Part shown: one piece after another, positions 16,070 to 24,498 of the stretch | How positions within the stretch are numbered: position 1 is the stretch's first letter | Layout: every line of letters begins with the position of its first letter | Origin: JAYVSZ01 sp043774925 | Lineage (GTDB): Bacteria; Pseudomonadota; Gammaproteobacteria; Burkholderiales; Methylophilaceae | NCBI GenBank assembly: GCA_043774925.1 | Contig: JAYVSZ010000038.1 | Span: 1-51,843, forward strand | Length of the DNA: 51,843 nucleotides | Direction of reading: 5' to 3' | The notes under the pieces: generated by a model | Told to the model about the DNA's origin: nothing | Databases searched by the model: none | What the model saw: only the letters and a program-made list of their open reading frames with translations | Translations under genes and position numbers: made by a program

Positions 16070-17377
16070 TTGAAGCTAAATTCGATTTTAGTATTCTTAA
16101 TTGTGCTTGCAAGCCTTGCCATGGCAAGCGCTCGTGCAGACGACGTGTTGATTTTGGATGATGGTGTAGAAAATAAAAATAGTATGACTTGGCCGATGTT
16201 GCCAGGCGAAAGCTTGAATGCGCTGGCGGCCAAGTTTTACCCCAACAATAAAGTGATGCAGCGGCATTTTACGGCAAAAACCTTGCGTCTAAACGTAGAG
16301 ACGATGCCAAAATTAGATGCGGATCTAGATTTTTTGGTACCCACTGCGGTCGTCATTCCCACATTAAAATCACTGTCATACCAATCACCGCATAAAAAAT
16401 CAGCTGGAAAAGGCTTGCAGTTAAGCTACAACATTAAATCTGCGCTGGAAAGCGTGCCCAAAGGCTTGCTGATTGAATATGAAAATTTGATTATACGAAA
16501 CACTTTCTTAAAAGAAGAGCTGGCGAAGTTAAACGAGAAATTGGTGTTTTTGCAAAGCAAATTCAATCATCTTAAATTGATTTTTGATAAAACGCTAAGC
16601 GTGCCGAAAAAGAAAGTATTAAAAAATCTAGATGCGGAAAGTGCAAAAGCGAACAAAAAAACTTCAGCTATTTCCGAACCCTCGATTATCAGCAATGTTG
16701 TTGATTCAATCAATATGGATTTACTGTGGGTCGCCTTGGGATTGCTTTTGACAGCAGGGCTCATTGCTTTCGTATTGAAAAAATATCGTGAGTATAGGTA
16801 TAAAAAATTCATTATTCAGACCGAGCGAGAATCGCTGGTGCCAAGTTTTACCAATGGTGGGGAGGCGATAGAATTTGGCGCAGAGGCAAAAACCAATCTT
16901 CCGCTGAATTTGGAAACGCAAGTGGATGACATGAACGAGCACTCGATTTTGGATGAGGCGAAATTTTTTGTCAGCAAAAATCAGATAAATGAGGCGATTG
17001 AGCACATTAAATGGGCGATTCGCGCGCAACCCAAAGCGGCGATCAATCTTTGGCTGTATTTATTGGATCTTTTTAGGAAAGAAAATTTAAAAGAAGAATT
17101 TGAGAATTACGCCAAAGCCATGCACCAAACGTTTAACGTAATGACGCCAGTTTGGGAGGAAAAAGCAGTAGCCATTGTGGTTGCGCAAACGGTAGAAGAG
17201 TTTCCACATATTTTGGAAAGACTCACTGGCGTATGGCCTGGCGAGGAGGCACGTGCTTATTTACGCAGCTTGATTGCCGATAACCGCAATGGCGAGCGCG
17301 CTGGTTTTGGCAAAGCGGTGCTGGATGAAATTTTGTTGCTCATTGCCGTGCTAGAGTCGCGTAGCGACGTTAATTAA
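16070..17377 (+). CDS. Short FimV-like periplasmic/membrane protein
   Basis: 435 residues starting with TTG at 16070, the only start upstream of a clean signal peptide (KLNSILVFLIVLASLAMASARA). After it comes a segment resembling the LysM-type part of FimV (PGESLNALAAKFYPNNKVMQRHF), a helical region (LIIRNTFLKEELAKLNEKLVFLQ), one membrane helix (about 220-240, LLWVALGLLLTAGLIAFVL) and a cytoplasmic C-terminal part with SILDEAKFFVSKNQINEAIEHIKWAIRA, the FimV C-terminal repeat type. It lacks the large FimV N-terminal domain carried by the second fimV at 31705. Twelve bases after argH. FimV-class proteins promote type IV pilus and polar functions; the role here is inferred. Confidence 0.72.
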   Translation: MKLNSILVFLIVLASLAMASARADDVLILDDGVENKNSMTWPMLPGESLNALAAKFYPNNKVMQRHFTAKTLRLNVETMPKLDADLDFLVPTAVVIPTLKSLSYQSPHKKSAGKGLQLSYNIKSALESVPKGLLIEYENLIIRNTFLKEELAKLNEKLVFLQSKFNHLKLIFDKTLSVPKKKVLKNLDAESAKANKKTSAISEPSIISNVVDSINMDLLWVALGLLLTAGLIAFVLKKYREYRYKKFIIQTERESLVPSFTNGGEAIEFGAEAKTNLPLNLETQVDDMNEHSILDEAKFFVSKNQINEAIEHIKWAIRAQPKAAINLWLYLLDLFRKENLKEEFENYAKAMHQTFNVMTPVWEEKAVAIVVAQTVEEFPHILERLTGVWPGEEARAYLRSLIADNRNGERAGFGKAVLDEILLLIAVLESRSDVN

Positions 17378-18660
17378 TCTAAAAATAGCGCTAATAAATC
17401 GTTTAAATAGCGCTGGCCTAACAGCGTTGGTTTAATCAAATTTTGTGTTTGCACAATTAAACCTTTTTTCGATGCCTCTGCAAGCCGCATGGCCATATTA
17501 TTAAACTCAGGTGCCTCACAAGGCATACCAGTTCTCTGTTGAAACAAACCCATATCAAAACCGTCAATTAAACGCAGCGCGTTCATCATAAATTCAAAGC
17601 CCAAATCGGCGCGTTCAATTTGCCAAGTATTGTCTACTGCATTACCGCTCTCAGAGGCTTCCATATAGGCTTTTGGGTGTTTGTGCCGCGTTTCGCGGGT
17701 GATTTTATCGTGGTAACTTAATTTGCTGTGTGCGCCCGCTCCAATGCCCAAATAATCGCCAAACTGCCAATAATTTAAGTTGTGGTGTGCATTACTTTTG
17801 GGTTTGCAAAAAGCCGAAGTTTCGTAATGTTCGTAACCATTTTTGGCTAAAAATGCTTCGATTTTTTCTTGCATGTCCGCGCTCAAGTCGTCGCTCGGCA
17901 AGCTAGGCGGCGTGCGGTAAAACGGCGTATTCGGCTCTAAAGTTAAATGGTAAAACGAGAGATGATCTGGGCTTAAATCTACAGCTTGTTTCGCATCATT
18001 TAAAGCGTGTTCAAGCGTTTGATTCGGCAACGCGTACATCACATCAAAATTCACGCGCTCAAAGGTTTTTAGCGCAAGTTCCGCTGCAAAAATCGCTTGT
18101 TTGTCGTCATGAATGCGGCCTAAAGCACGTAAATAATCTGCATTAAAACTTTGAATGCCGAGTGAAACACGATTCACGCCTGCGGCTTTGTAACCCACAA
18201 AATGCGCCGTATCCTGTATGTTTGCACCCAGCGTGCCAGGATTGGCTTCCAGCGTGATTTCTGCGCCATATTCCAGTGGTGTGAGCATATTTACTGCGCT
18301 TAAAATTTCGTTGATGGATTCGGGCGAAAACAAACTCGGCGTGCCGCCGCCAAAAAACACGCTGCGGATTTTACGGCCGTACACGCGCGGTACAGATTGC
18401 TCTAAATCCGCAATTAGCGCGGCAACATAACGTTTTTCGGGAATTTCCGCGCGAGATTCATGCGAGTTAAAATCGCAATATGGACATTTTTTGACGCACC
18501 ACGGAATGTGAATATACAGCGAGAGCGGCGGTGGATTTTTTAAGCCAGAAATGGTTACGTCGCCAGTTAAAGGCGCTGAAGTATTAATCGGCTCAGAAGT
18601 AATTGCCCTAGAAGCCGCATGGATATTGCCTTCTGGCGTGATGGGTATAATTTTTTTCAA
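17374..18660 (-). CDS. hemW: Radical SAM haem chaperone HemW
   Basis: HemW (often called coproporphyrinogen III oxidase-like) is a radical SAM protein that binds haem and inserts it into respiratory enzymes. 428 residues. The iron-sulphur motif C-x3-C-x2-C is in HIPWCVKKCPYCDFNSH, followed by VFFGGGTPSLF and the C-terminal HemN domain. The first ~45 residues are an unusual extension rich in Pro/Thr/Ser before SLYIHIPW, where the family normally begins. Within that extension lies a copy of the dispersed hairpin element (residues GNIHAASRA; 18604-18640), suggesting the extension may derive from insertion. Convergent four-base overlap with the FimV-like gene. Confidence 0.93.
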   Translation of the reverse strand: MKKIIPITPEGNIHAASRAITSEPINTSAPLTGDVTISGLKNPPPLSLYIHIPWCVKKCPYCDFNSHESRAEIPEKRYVAALIADLEQSVPRVYGRKIRSVFFGGGTPSLFSPESINEILSAVNMLTPLEYGAEITLEANPGTLGANIQDTAHFVGYKAAGVNRVSLGIQSFNADYLRALGRIHDDKQAIFAAELALKTFERVNFDVMYALPNQTLEHALNDAKQAVDLSPDHLSFYHLTLEPNTPFYRTPPSLPSDDLSADMQEKIEAFLAKNGYEHYETSAFCKPKSNAHHNLNYWQFGDYLGIGAGAHSKLSYHDKITRETRHKHPKAYMEASESGNAVDNTWQIERADLGFEFMMNALRLIDGFDMGLFQQRTGMPCEAPEFNNMAMRLAEASKKGLIVQTQNLIKPTLLGQRYLNDLLALFLD

Positions 18661-18684
18661 ACGAAACTTTTTAAATAAAGCTTA

Positions 18685-18924
18685 TTACTTTTGTGCAGGT
18701 TTTTTTGGCGCATGATTTTTTATATAGGGATTCATCAATTCCTCCACCAAAGCGTGTAGCGTTTCGCGCATTTGTTGCTCAGAAACTTCCATGAGGATGC
18801 CGTCTTCAAACGCGTCTTGTGCGATTTGTTGAATTTCGGCAAAGTTTTCTTTCATCACTTTGATTTTTTCGGTGCATGCGACAATGCTGCTATCGTCGCG
18901 CACCCAAACAGGTAGTTGTTTCAT
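18685..18924 (-). CDS. Conserved-looking small protein of unknown function
   Basis: 79-residue soluble, acidic-then-basic protein I do not recognise. It begins MKQLPVWVRDDSSIVACTEK, has a long predicted helix (EIQQIAQDAFEDGILMEVSEQQMRETL is partly amphipathic) and ends in a Lys/Pro-rich tail. It sits 24 bases after rdgB and 24 bases before hemW on the same strand, so it is probably cotranscribed with both, which supports its being real. Possible role unknown. Confidence 0.75.
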   Translation of the reverse strand: MKQLPVWVRDDSSIVACTEKIKVMKENFAEIQQIAQDAFEDGILMEVSEQQMRETLHALVEELMNPYIKNHAPKKPAQK

Positions 18925-18948
18925 AAGTTTAGTCGTTAGGCCAAGGAT

Positions 18949-19542
18949 TCAAGGTAGGTTCTCGATTAAAAGCAACATTTTACGCATGGCTTGCCCGCGG
19001 TGGCTGATTTTATTTTTAATTTCTGGCGCTAATTCTGCGCCAGATTTTCCAGTCATGTTGTCCATAAACAGTGGGTCGTAGCCAAAACCGTTTTCGCCGC
19101 GCGGTTTTTTTAAAATCGCGCCTTGCCAAATGCCCTCGGCAATCAGCGGCTGCGGGTCGTCATGGCGGCGCACCAGCACCGCGCAACAATAATAATAGGC
19201 AAAGCGGTTGCTATGTTGCTTCAACACTTTTAGCATGTGCGCATTGTTGTTTTCATCATTGCTTGGCGTACCCGCAAAATAGGCAGATTGCACGCCTGGC
19301 GCGCCATCTAGCGCCTCTAAACAAATGCCAGAATCATCCGCCAGCGCAGGCAACCCGCTGTGCAAACTTGCATGGCGCGCTTTGGCCAGTGCGTTTTCGA
19401 TAAACGTGCAGTGTGGTTCTTTTGCCTCAGAAATGTTCAGTGAAGACTGTGTAATCACGTCGATATTGAGCGGTGCTAAAAGTTGCTGAATTTCACGCAG
19501 TTTACCCGCATTGTTGCTGGCGATAACGAGTTTTTTAAACAT
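18949..19542 (-). CDS. rdgB: XTP/dITP diphosphatase RdgB (Ham1 family)
   Basis: House-cleaning nucleotidase that hydrolyses XTP, ITP and dITP to monophosphates, preventing their incorporation into nucleic acids. 197 residues, normal. Seen: start (KLVIASNNAGKLREIQQLL), catalytic region HSGLPALADDSGICLEALDG, and ENGFGYDPLF with the terminal HRGQAMRKM. First gene of rdgB-(unknown)-hemW, downstream of rph and separated from it by the inverted-repeat element at 19550-19699. Confidence 0.97.
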   Translation of the reverse strand: MFKKLVIASNNAGKLREIQQLLAPLNIDVITQSSLNISEAKEPHCTFIENALAKARHASLHSGLPALADDSGICLEALDGAPGVQSAYFAGTPSNDENNNAHMLKVLKQHSNRFAYYYCCAVLVRRHDDPQPLIAEGIWQGAILKKPRGENGFGYDPLFMDNMTGKSGAELAPEIKNKISHRGQAMRKMLLLIENLP

Positions 19543-19549
19543 TTTTATT

Positions 19550-19699
19550 TTAACCGCCGATAAACACAGATAAGCGCGGATAAAACCAAGTCGAGCTTAG
19601 TTTAAGGAGGTTTATAATAAAAATCATCTCAAAATGTGGAAACAAAACAGTGAAAATTAAATATCATACCAGCGTGCATCAGCGTTTATCGGCGGTTAA
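19550..19699. repeat. 150-bp palindromic intergenic repeat between rdgB and rph
   Basis: Perfect 16-base inverted ends (TTAACCGCCGATAAAC and its complement) enclose 118 bases; pairing continues imperfectly inward for about 20 bases. The ends resemble a widely seen proteobacterial intergenic repeat with GCGGATAAA-type units. The right arm overlaps the rph stop codon. The interior contains GGAGG and AT-rich sequence but no convincing gene. Looks like a MITE- or REPIN-type element; not proven mobile. Confidence 0.75.
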
Positions 19700-20421
19700 T
19701 TTGGGTTTAATGCTACTATTTGCTTAGCAAGCAATTCATTAATACCCGCTTCCGCTAAATCCAACATCTGGTTCATAGCTTCGCGCGTAAAAGGCTCGCC
19801 TTCGGCCGTGCCTTGAATCTCCACAAAGCCGCCATCCGCGGTCATCACCACGTTCATATCGGTGTCGCAATCGGAATCTTCAATGTAGTCCAAATCCAGC
19901 ACTGGCGCGCCTTTATATACGCCCACAGAAATGGCGGCAACGGCTTGTTTGAGCGGCGATTCTTTAATTTTTGCACTTTTTAGCAGCGTGGAAACTGCAT
20001 CGTGCAGCGCCACATAAGCGCCAGTAATGCTCGCCGTACGCGTGCCACCATCGGCCTGAATCACGTCGCAATCGATCATAATGGTGCGCTCGCCAAGTTT
20101 GTTTAAATCGATAGTTGCACGCAAACTACGGCCAATTAAACGCTGAATCTCTTGTGTGCGGCCGCTTTGTTTGCCTTTTGCGGCTTCTCTATCCATGCGG
20201 CTGCCGGTGCTGCGCGGCAACATACCGTATTCCGCCGTCACCCAGCCTTGGCCTTTGCCTTTTAAAAATCCTGGGACTTTTTCTTCCACGCTAGCGGTGC
20301 ACAGTACGTGCGTATCGCCAAATTTAATCAACACCGCGCCTTCCGCATGTTTGGTGTAGTTGCGGATGATTTCGACGGTGCGAAGTTGGTTATTGACGCG
20401 GTTACTTGGTCTTGTGGACAT
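19696..20421 (-). CDS. rph: Ribonuclease PH
   Basis: Phosphate-dependent 3'-5' exoribonuclease that trims tRNA 3' ends. 241 residues, normal. Typical sequences: start region RPSNRVNNQLRTVEIIRNYT, GQGWVTAEYGMLPRSTGSRM, the phosphate/RNA-binding RSLRATIDL, the catalytic DCDVIQADGGTRTASITGAY, and C-terminal GGFVEIQGTAEGEPFTREAM. It lies upstream of rdgB on the same strand; the PP2C gene is upstream (20470). Confidence 0.98.
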   Translation of the reverse strand: MSTRPSNRVNNQLRTVEIIRNYTKHAEGAVLIKFGDTHVLCTASVEEKVPGFLKGKGQGWVTAEYGMLPRSTGSRMDREAAKGKQSGRTQEIQRLIGRSLRATIDLNKLGERTIMIDCDVIQADGGTRTASITGAYVALHDAVSTLLKSAKIKESPLKQAVAAISVGVYKGAPVLDLDYIEDSDCDTDMNVVMTADGGFVEIQGTAEGEPFTREAMNQMLDLAEAGINELLAKQIVALNPN

Positions 20422-20469
20422 GGCGATGGCTTTTGAAAAAAGCCAATTATAAGCTAAAAAGTTGCGCTG

Positions 20470-21396
20470 CTAAATGTTGATTTTTTGCTGTGTTTTGATG
20501 AGCGCGGCTTGAATTTCTGCAATTGTGTTTTCAATATCATCATCAGAAAGCCCCAGCGGCTCGCCGTCTGTGATTTGATGGGTCACGACGTTGATGATGG
20601 TAGTAGTTTCGCCCAGCGGCATGAGTTGCGTAGAAACCGCATCATGGCTCGATTGGCGATCGCCCCATTGCACGCCAATTGCGCTCATATTATCGCCTCT
20701 TTCATCGCATGCAAATTCGGCGCTATCCAGCAATTTAATGGTGCCTTCAGCAATGTCGTTATTTTCTTGCAAAATATCTTTAATTTGCTGATCAGTCACA
20801 AACCCCCACACGCCGTCAGTGCACAGCATAATGGTATCGCCCTCGACGAGTTCGATTCTATTGGCAAGATCGATTTGTGGCGCTTGCTCGCCGCCCACGC
20901 AATTGTAAATTTTATTTTTGTAGGGATGCGTTGCCATTTCCTCTTTGCTAATCATGCCTTTTTTGTACAGCGATTGCACAATGGAATGGTCTTCGGTTCT
21001 GAAAAGCAAATGCCCGCCACGGAAATGGTACAAGCGCGAATCGCCAACATGGGCACAATACAAATAACCACGCTGAATAATGGCTGCAACGACAGTGGTG
21101 CGCGGCGATTCAATCAGTTCGTCGCGTTGCGTCACGTTTTCAATCATATCGTGCACTTGCTGAATATGATCGGTCAAAAATTTTGCTGGGCTGTTCAGCA
21201 CTGGCAAGGCCAAGCGCTGAAAGGCATCGGTAAGCGTTTTTACCGCAAGTTGCGCCGCCACTTCGCCATGGCGATGGCCGCCCATGCCGTCCGCCAGTAC
21301 CAGCAAGAGCGAATCTTTGCTGTATGAATATGCCAAGCGATCTTGGTTGTACTGCCTTGGGCCTTGGCGACTATTTTGATAAATCGTAAATTTCAT
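20470..21396 (-). CDS. PP2C-type serine/threonine protein phosphatase
   Basis: Metal-dependent phosphatase expected to reverse phosphorylation by the adjacent kinase. 308 residues with PPM-family motifs in order: ADGMGGHRHGE (metal Asp), CAHVGDSRLYHFRGG, CTDGVWGFVTD, and ERGDNMSAIGVQW. The N-terminal YQNSRQGPRQYNQDRLAY matches the RxxNQD start of bacterial PrpC/StP proteins. The last ~60 residues (after GVQWG) are outside the catalytic fold and of unknown role. It lies 29 bases downstream of the kinase on the same strand. Confidence 0.93.
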   Translation of the reverse strand: MKFTIYQNSRQGPRQYNQDRLAYSYSKDSLLLVLADGMGGHRHGEVAAQLAVKTLTDAFQRLALPVLNSPAKFLTDHIQQVHDMIENVTQRDELIESPRTTVVAAIIQRGYLYCAHVGDSRLYHFRGGHLLFRTEDHSIVQSLYKKGMISKEEMATHPYKNKIYNCVGGEQAPQIDLANRIELVEGDTIMLCTDGVWGFVTDQQIKDILQENNDIAEGTIKLLDSAEFACDERGDNMSAIGVQWGDRQSSHDAVSTQLMPLGETTTIINVVTHQITDGEPLGLSDDDIENTIAEIQAALIKTQQKINI

Positions 21397-21425
21397 TTTA
21401 TCTGTTTTTACTGAATGCTAATGGT

Positions 21426-22376
21426 TTACTGAATGCGTATCGGTTTATTAAGCGCGGCTTTAATTTTTTTGGCCAAACTCGGTTTATTTTCAATCATTGG
21501 CGTGGCGTTTTCCAGCAAAGTTTTTTGCAGCGAGAACACGCTTTGCGGCCGCTCCATATAATCTAATTTTAAACAATTATCGATAATAGTCAGCAATTCT
21601 TCGCTATAAATGCCCTTGCCCACCTTAACCGCTGGCGATAAAAAATCTTTTTTAATGCGTTGGTTTGCCGCAATGGGCGCGCTACGTGCCAAACAAGAAT
21701 ACATGCTGGCGCCCACGCTGTAAATATCGCTCCACGGACCAAGTTTCTGCCGCTCAAAATATTGCTCTGGCGGCGCAAAACCTGGCGTGTAGCTGGGCGC
21801 TAATTTAGATTGTACCGAAGTTAAAGTTTGTCGTGCAGAGCCAAAATCCAGCAACACGGGCGAGCCATCTAGCCGAATGTAAATATTGGCGGGTTTAATG
21901 TCCAAATGCAGCATTTTTTGTGTATGCACTTCGCGCAAGCCATTGAGCAGCTCGCCAAATACGCGGCGCACAAACTTTTCACCCACGGGTTCTGGCTGCG
22001 CAAGAATGTAATCTTGCAGCGATTTACCGCGCTCGTACTGCATCACCATGTAAACCGTGTTGTTTTCGCGGAAGAAATTGGTCACACGCACAATGTTTTT
22101 ATGATCAATTCTTGCCAGCGCCAAGCCTTCTTCAAAAAAGCATTTTAGGCCGTGCTTAAATGTGGCGTTATCGTCTTCCGAGTCCAGCATCACTGTTGCG
22201 CCGTCTTCGCGCAGCGCCAGTCCAGTGGGCATGTATTCTTTAATCGCCACAACGTTCTTGTTGATATCTTGCGCTAAATAGACAAAACTAAAACCGCCCG
22301 TGCTAAGCACTTGCGTAATAATGTAATCTTGCAGCATGTAGCCAATGGGCAAAGATTGATTTTTAGAATTAGCCAT
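21426..22376 (-). CDS. Serine/threonine protein kinase (Hanks type)
   Basis: 316-residue eukaryotic-like protein kinase. Seen: glycine loop LSTGGFSFVYLA, ATP Lys46 in VAIKEYMP, catalytic loop HLDIKPAN (Asp159, Lys161, Asn164; HLD replaces the usual HRD, so a non-RD type kinase), DFG at 177-179, and the activation/P+1 region PGFAPPEQY...GPWSDIYSVGA. No membrane helix or extracellular sensor such as PASTA follows, so it is cytoplasmic. Paired with the PP2C gene; such kinase/phosphatase pairs sit between rph and yicC in related genomes. Substrates unknown. Confidence 0.93.
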   Translation of the reverse strand: MANSKNQSLPIGYMLQDYIITQVLSTGGFSFVYLAQDINKNVVAIKEYMPTGLALREDGATVMLDSEDDNATFKHGLKCFFEEGLALARIDHKNIVRVTNFFRENNTVYMVMQYERGKSLQDYILAQPEPVGEKFVRRVFGELLNGLREVHTQKMLHLDIKPANIYIRLDGSPVLLDFGSARQTLTSVQSKLAPSYTPGFAPPEQYFERQKLGPWSDIYSVGASMYSCLARSAPIAANQRIKKDFLSPAVKVGKGIYSEELLTIIDNCLKLDYMERPQSVFSLQKTLLENATPMIENKPSLAKKIKAALNKPIRIQ

Positions 22377-22532
22377 GTAAAAAGTTTGTGCTTATAAAAT
22401 TTCTAATTATAAAGCGCAGAAAAATAATAGATTATAAGCATTCTCGCATAAAATCCGCTTTAAATCATAGACATTTGCTACAATTATCAGCAATTACTTT
22501 AAGAGTTTAATTAATTTTATGAGAAAAACCAC

Positions 22533-23426
22533 ATGAGCGAACAAACAAGTGCCAAGCAAAGCACGCTAAGCATGACAGGCTATGCCGCGCAAGAGCGCAA
22601 CACCAGCAATGGCGTTTTGCAGGTGGAGCTGCGCGCGGTTAACCATCGTTATCTCGAGCTACAACTCAAGCTGGATGATAATTGTCGCCCATTTGAAGCA
22701 CAAGCGCGCGAGCTGCTTAACGCCAAATTAGGCCGTGGCAAGGTCGATTGCCGCATCAATTTGGCGCAGGATATTGCTGCCAGCGCTGTACAAACGCTTA
22801 ATCACAATGTTTTGCAGCAAATCGCAGAATCCGTCAAAGCTGCCGCGCAATACTTCCCTAATGCGCAAGCTGTAAACATGTTAGATGTGCTACGTATGCC
22901 TGGCGTAGTGGCCAGCAACGCACTGAATGCTGAAGCATTAGAAGCGGATTTAAAAAGCGTGCTGATTAACACGATTGACGATTTAATCGCCGCACGCGCA
23001 CGCGAAGGCGCCAAGCTAAAAGCCATGATTTTGGAGCGTTTGGCCGAGATTGAAAAGCTGGTGGCAAAAGTGAAACCCATGCTGCCAGTTTTAACCAAAA
23101 CTTATCAAGATAAATTGCTGGCAAAGCTCAACGAAGCGCATCAAACCAACGACGATGAACGTATTCGTCAAGAGATTGTGCTTTACGCGCAACGCATCGA
23201 TGTGGATGAAGAATTATCTCGTTTGGATGCGCATATAAGCGAAGTTAAACGCATTTTAAGCGCGGCTGGTTTAGTTGGTAAACGTTTGGATTTTTTGATG
23301 CAGGAAATGAATCGCGAGGCGAATACGCTGGGCTCAAAATCGGTGGCGATTGAAACCACACAAATTTCCATGGCGCTTAAAGTGCTGATTGAGCAAATGC
23401 GCGAGCAGATACAGAATATTGAATAA
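22533..23426 (+). CDS. yicC: YicC family endoribonuclease-like protein
   Basis: 297-residue YicC/YloC family protein; family members act as endoribonucleases, reported to affect small-RNA turnover. Conserved features: STLSMTGYAAQER at the start, VELRAVNHRYLELQLKL, the GRGKVDCRI block and the C-terminal DUF1732 stretch KRLDFLMQEMNREANTLGSKS...E with terminal VLIEQMREQIQNIE. Followed by gmk and rpoZ, its usual neighbours. Divergent from the kinase gene over 156 bases. Confidence 0.95.
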   Translation: MSEQTSAKQSTLSMTGYAAQERNTSNGVLQVELRAVNHRYLELQLKLDDNCRPFEAQARELLNAKLGRGKVDCRINLAQDIAASAVQTLNHNVLQQIAESVKAAAQYFPNAQAVNMLDVLRMPGVVASNALNAEALEADLKSVLINTIDDLIAARAREGAKLKAMILERLAEIEKLVAKVKPMLPVLTKTYQDKLLAKLNEAHQTNDDERIRQEIVLYAQRIDVDEELSRLDAHISEVKRILSAAGLVGKRLDFLMQEMNREANTLGSKSVAIETTQISMALKVLIEQMREQIQNIE

Positions 23427-23452
23427 TTCGCAGTGAAAATATCAATATGTGA

Positions 23453-23489
23453 TGCTCTGCGAGGCAATATCCATGCGCATTCCAGAGCA
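23453..23489 (+). repeat. Dispersed hairpin element, intergenic copy after yicC
   Basis: TGCTCTG and CAGAGCA form a perfect 7-base stem around the conserved AATATCCATGCG (23466-23477). Lies 27 bases after the yicC stop. This copy has the clearest stem of the family described in the findings. Confidence 0.6.
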
Positions 23490-23562
23490 GTCATCGCGAG
23501 GAGTCCATAGTTTTTTAAGGGTGACGTGGCAATCTAAATTGCTTCGCTATGCTCGCAATGAC
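23490..23562. repeat. GTCATNGCGAG-type intergenic repeat
   Basis: Inverted ends GTCATCGCGAG (23490-23500) and CTCGCAATGAC (23552-23562) with an inner hairpin GCAAT-CTAA-ATTGC. The unit with GGCAATCT...GCTTCG resembles a palindromic repeat common in many bacterial genomes. With the preceding hairpin element it fills the 190-base gap between yicC and gmk, where I see no gene. Confidence 0.65.
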
Positions 23563-23616
23563 AAATTTAACTTAACCTGATGCCGAAATCCCCCCAAAAT
23601 CGTCTAAAATACTGCG

Positions 23617-24240
23617 ATGGGCTTATCTACAATCTCTGGCAACTTATTTATTATCACTGCCGCCTCAGGCGCGGGCAAAACCAGTTTGGTGAATGCGCTG
23701 CTGGCAAAAGATGTGCACCTCAAAAAATCCGTTTCGCACACTACGCGCGCGCCGCGCGTAGGTGAAAAAAACGGGGTGGATTATCACTTTGTGACCGAGC
23801 CACAGTTTTTAGAAATTCTTAATACAGGTGGCTTTTTAGAGAGCGCAGATGTACATGGCGCAAAATATGGCACCTCTCAGAGCGGCGTGGATACTGCCTT
23901 GCAGGCTGGTATTGATGTGATTTTAGAGATCGATTGGCAGGGCGCCACGCAAGTGCGCAACATTTATCCGCAAGCGACGAATATTTTTATTTTGCCGCCT
24001 TCGATAGAAACCTTGGCGGAGCGTTTAAATAATCGCGGGCAAGATAGCGTGGATGTGATTGCGATGCGGCTAAATGCTGCGCGTGATGAGATGAGGCATT
24101 TGGTCGAGTTCGATTATGTTACAATCAATGATAACTTTGATGAGGCGCTGCAGGATTTGGCTGCGATTATTCGCACGCAACGGCTCAAAATCAACATACA
24201 AGCGCAGCGCTACGCGGCGCTCATTCAAAAATTAACATAA
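23617..24240 (+). CDS. gmk: Guanylate kinase
   Basis: Phosphorylates GMP to GDP using ATP. 207 residues. P-loop AASGAGKTSLV (about 15-25), the GMP-binding region SVSHTTRAPRVGEKNGVDYHF, LEIDWQGATQVR and IFILPPSIETL are all standard. ATG at 23617 is the start that keeps the usual short N-terminus before the P-loop. It leads into rpoZ and spoT. Confidence 0.98.
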   Translation: MGLSTISGNLFIITAASGAGKTSLVNALLAKDVHLKKSVSHTTRAPRVGEKNGVDYHFVTEPQFLEILNTGGFLESADVHGAKYGTSQSGVDTALQAGIDVILEIDWQGATQVRNIYPQATNIFILPPSIETLAERLNNRGQDSVDVIAMRLNAARDEMRHLVEFDYVTINDNFDEALQDLAAIIRTQRLKINIQAQRYAALIQKLT

Positions 24241-24265
24241 CGCATTACTCAAAAGGTGGTTCACC

Positions 24266-24478
24266 ATGGCACGTATTACAGTAGATGATTGCTTAGCAAA
24301 TATTCCCAACCGTTTTCATTTAACTTTGGTTGCAGCTTACCGCGCGCGCCAAATTGCCAATGGTTCTGACCCGCTAGTGAGTATGCACGGCCTGCGTGAC
24401 AAGCCTACTGTGATTGCTTTGCGCGAAATTGCCGCGGGCAAAGTGGGTATTGAGCTTTTAAAACGTAATCATTCATAA
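24266..24478 (+). CDS. rpoZ: DNA-directed RNA polymerase omega subunit
   Basis: Small subunit that aids assembly of the beta' subunit and mediates ppGpp binding at RNA polymerase. 70 residues, with the conserved MARITVDDCL, NRFHLTLVAAYRARQI and KPTVIALREIAAGKVG segments. Good ribosome site AAAGGTGG. Located between gmk and spoT, the classical order in proteobacteria. Confidence 0.98.
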   Translation: MARITVDDCLANIPNRFHLTLVAAYRARQIANGSDPLVSMHGLRDKPTVIALREIAAGKVGIELLKRNHS

Positions 24479-24498
24479 TTCATTTTTTTGATGTAAAG

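Noticed and set aside
20485..21327. 280-codon open frame on the plus strand
   Set aside because: It lies entirely antisense to the PP2C phosphatase, whose motifs are clear; the antisense product has no recognisable family and is Cys/His-rich in the way expected of a reversed coding strand.
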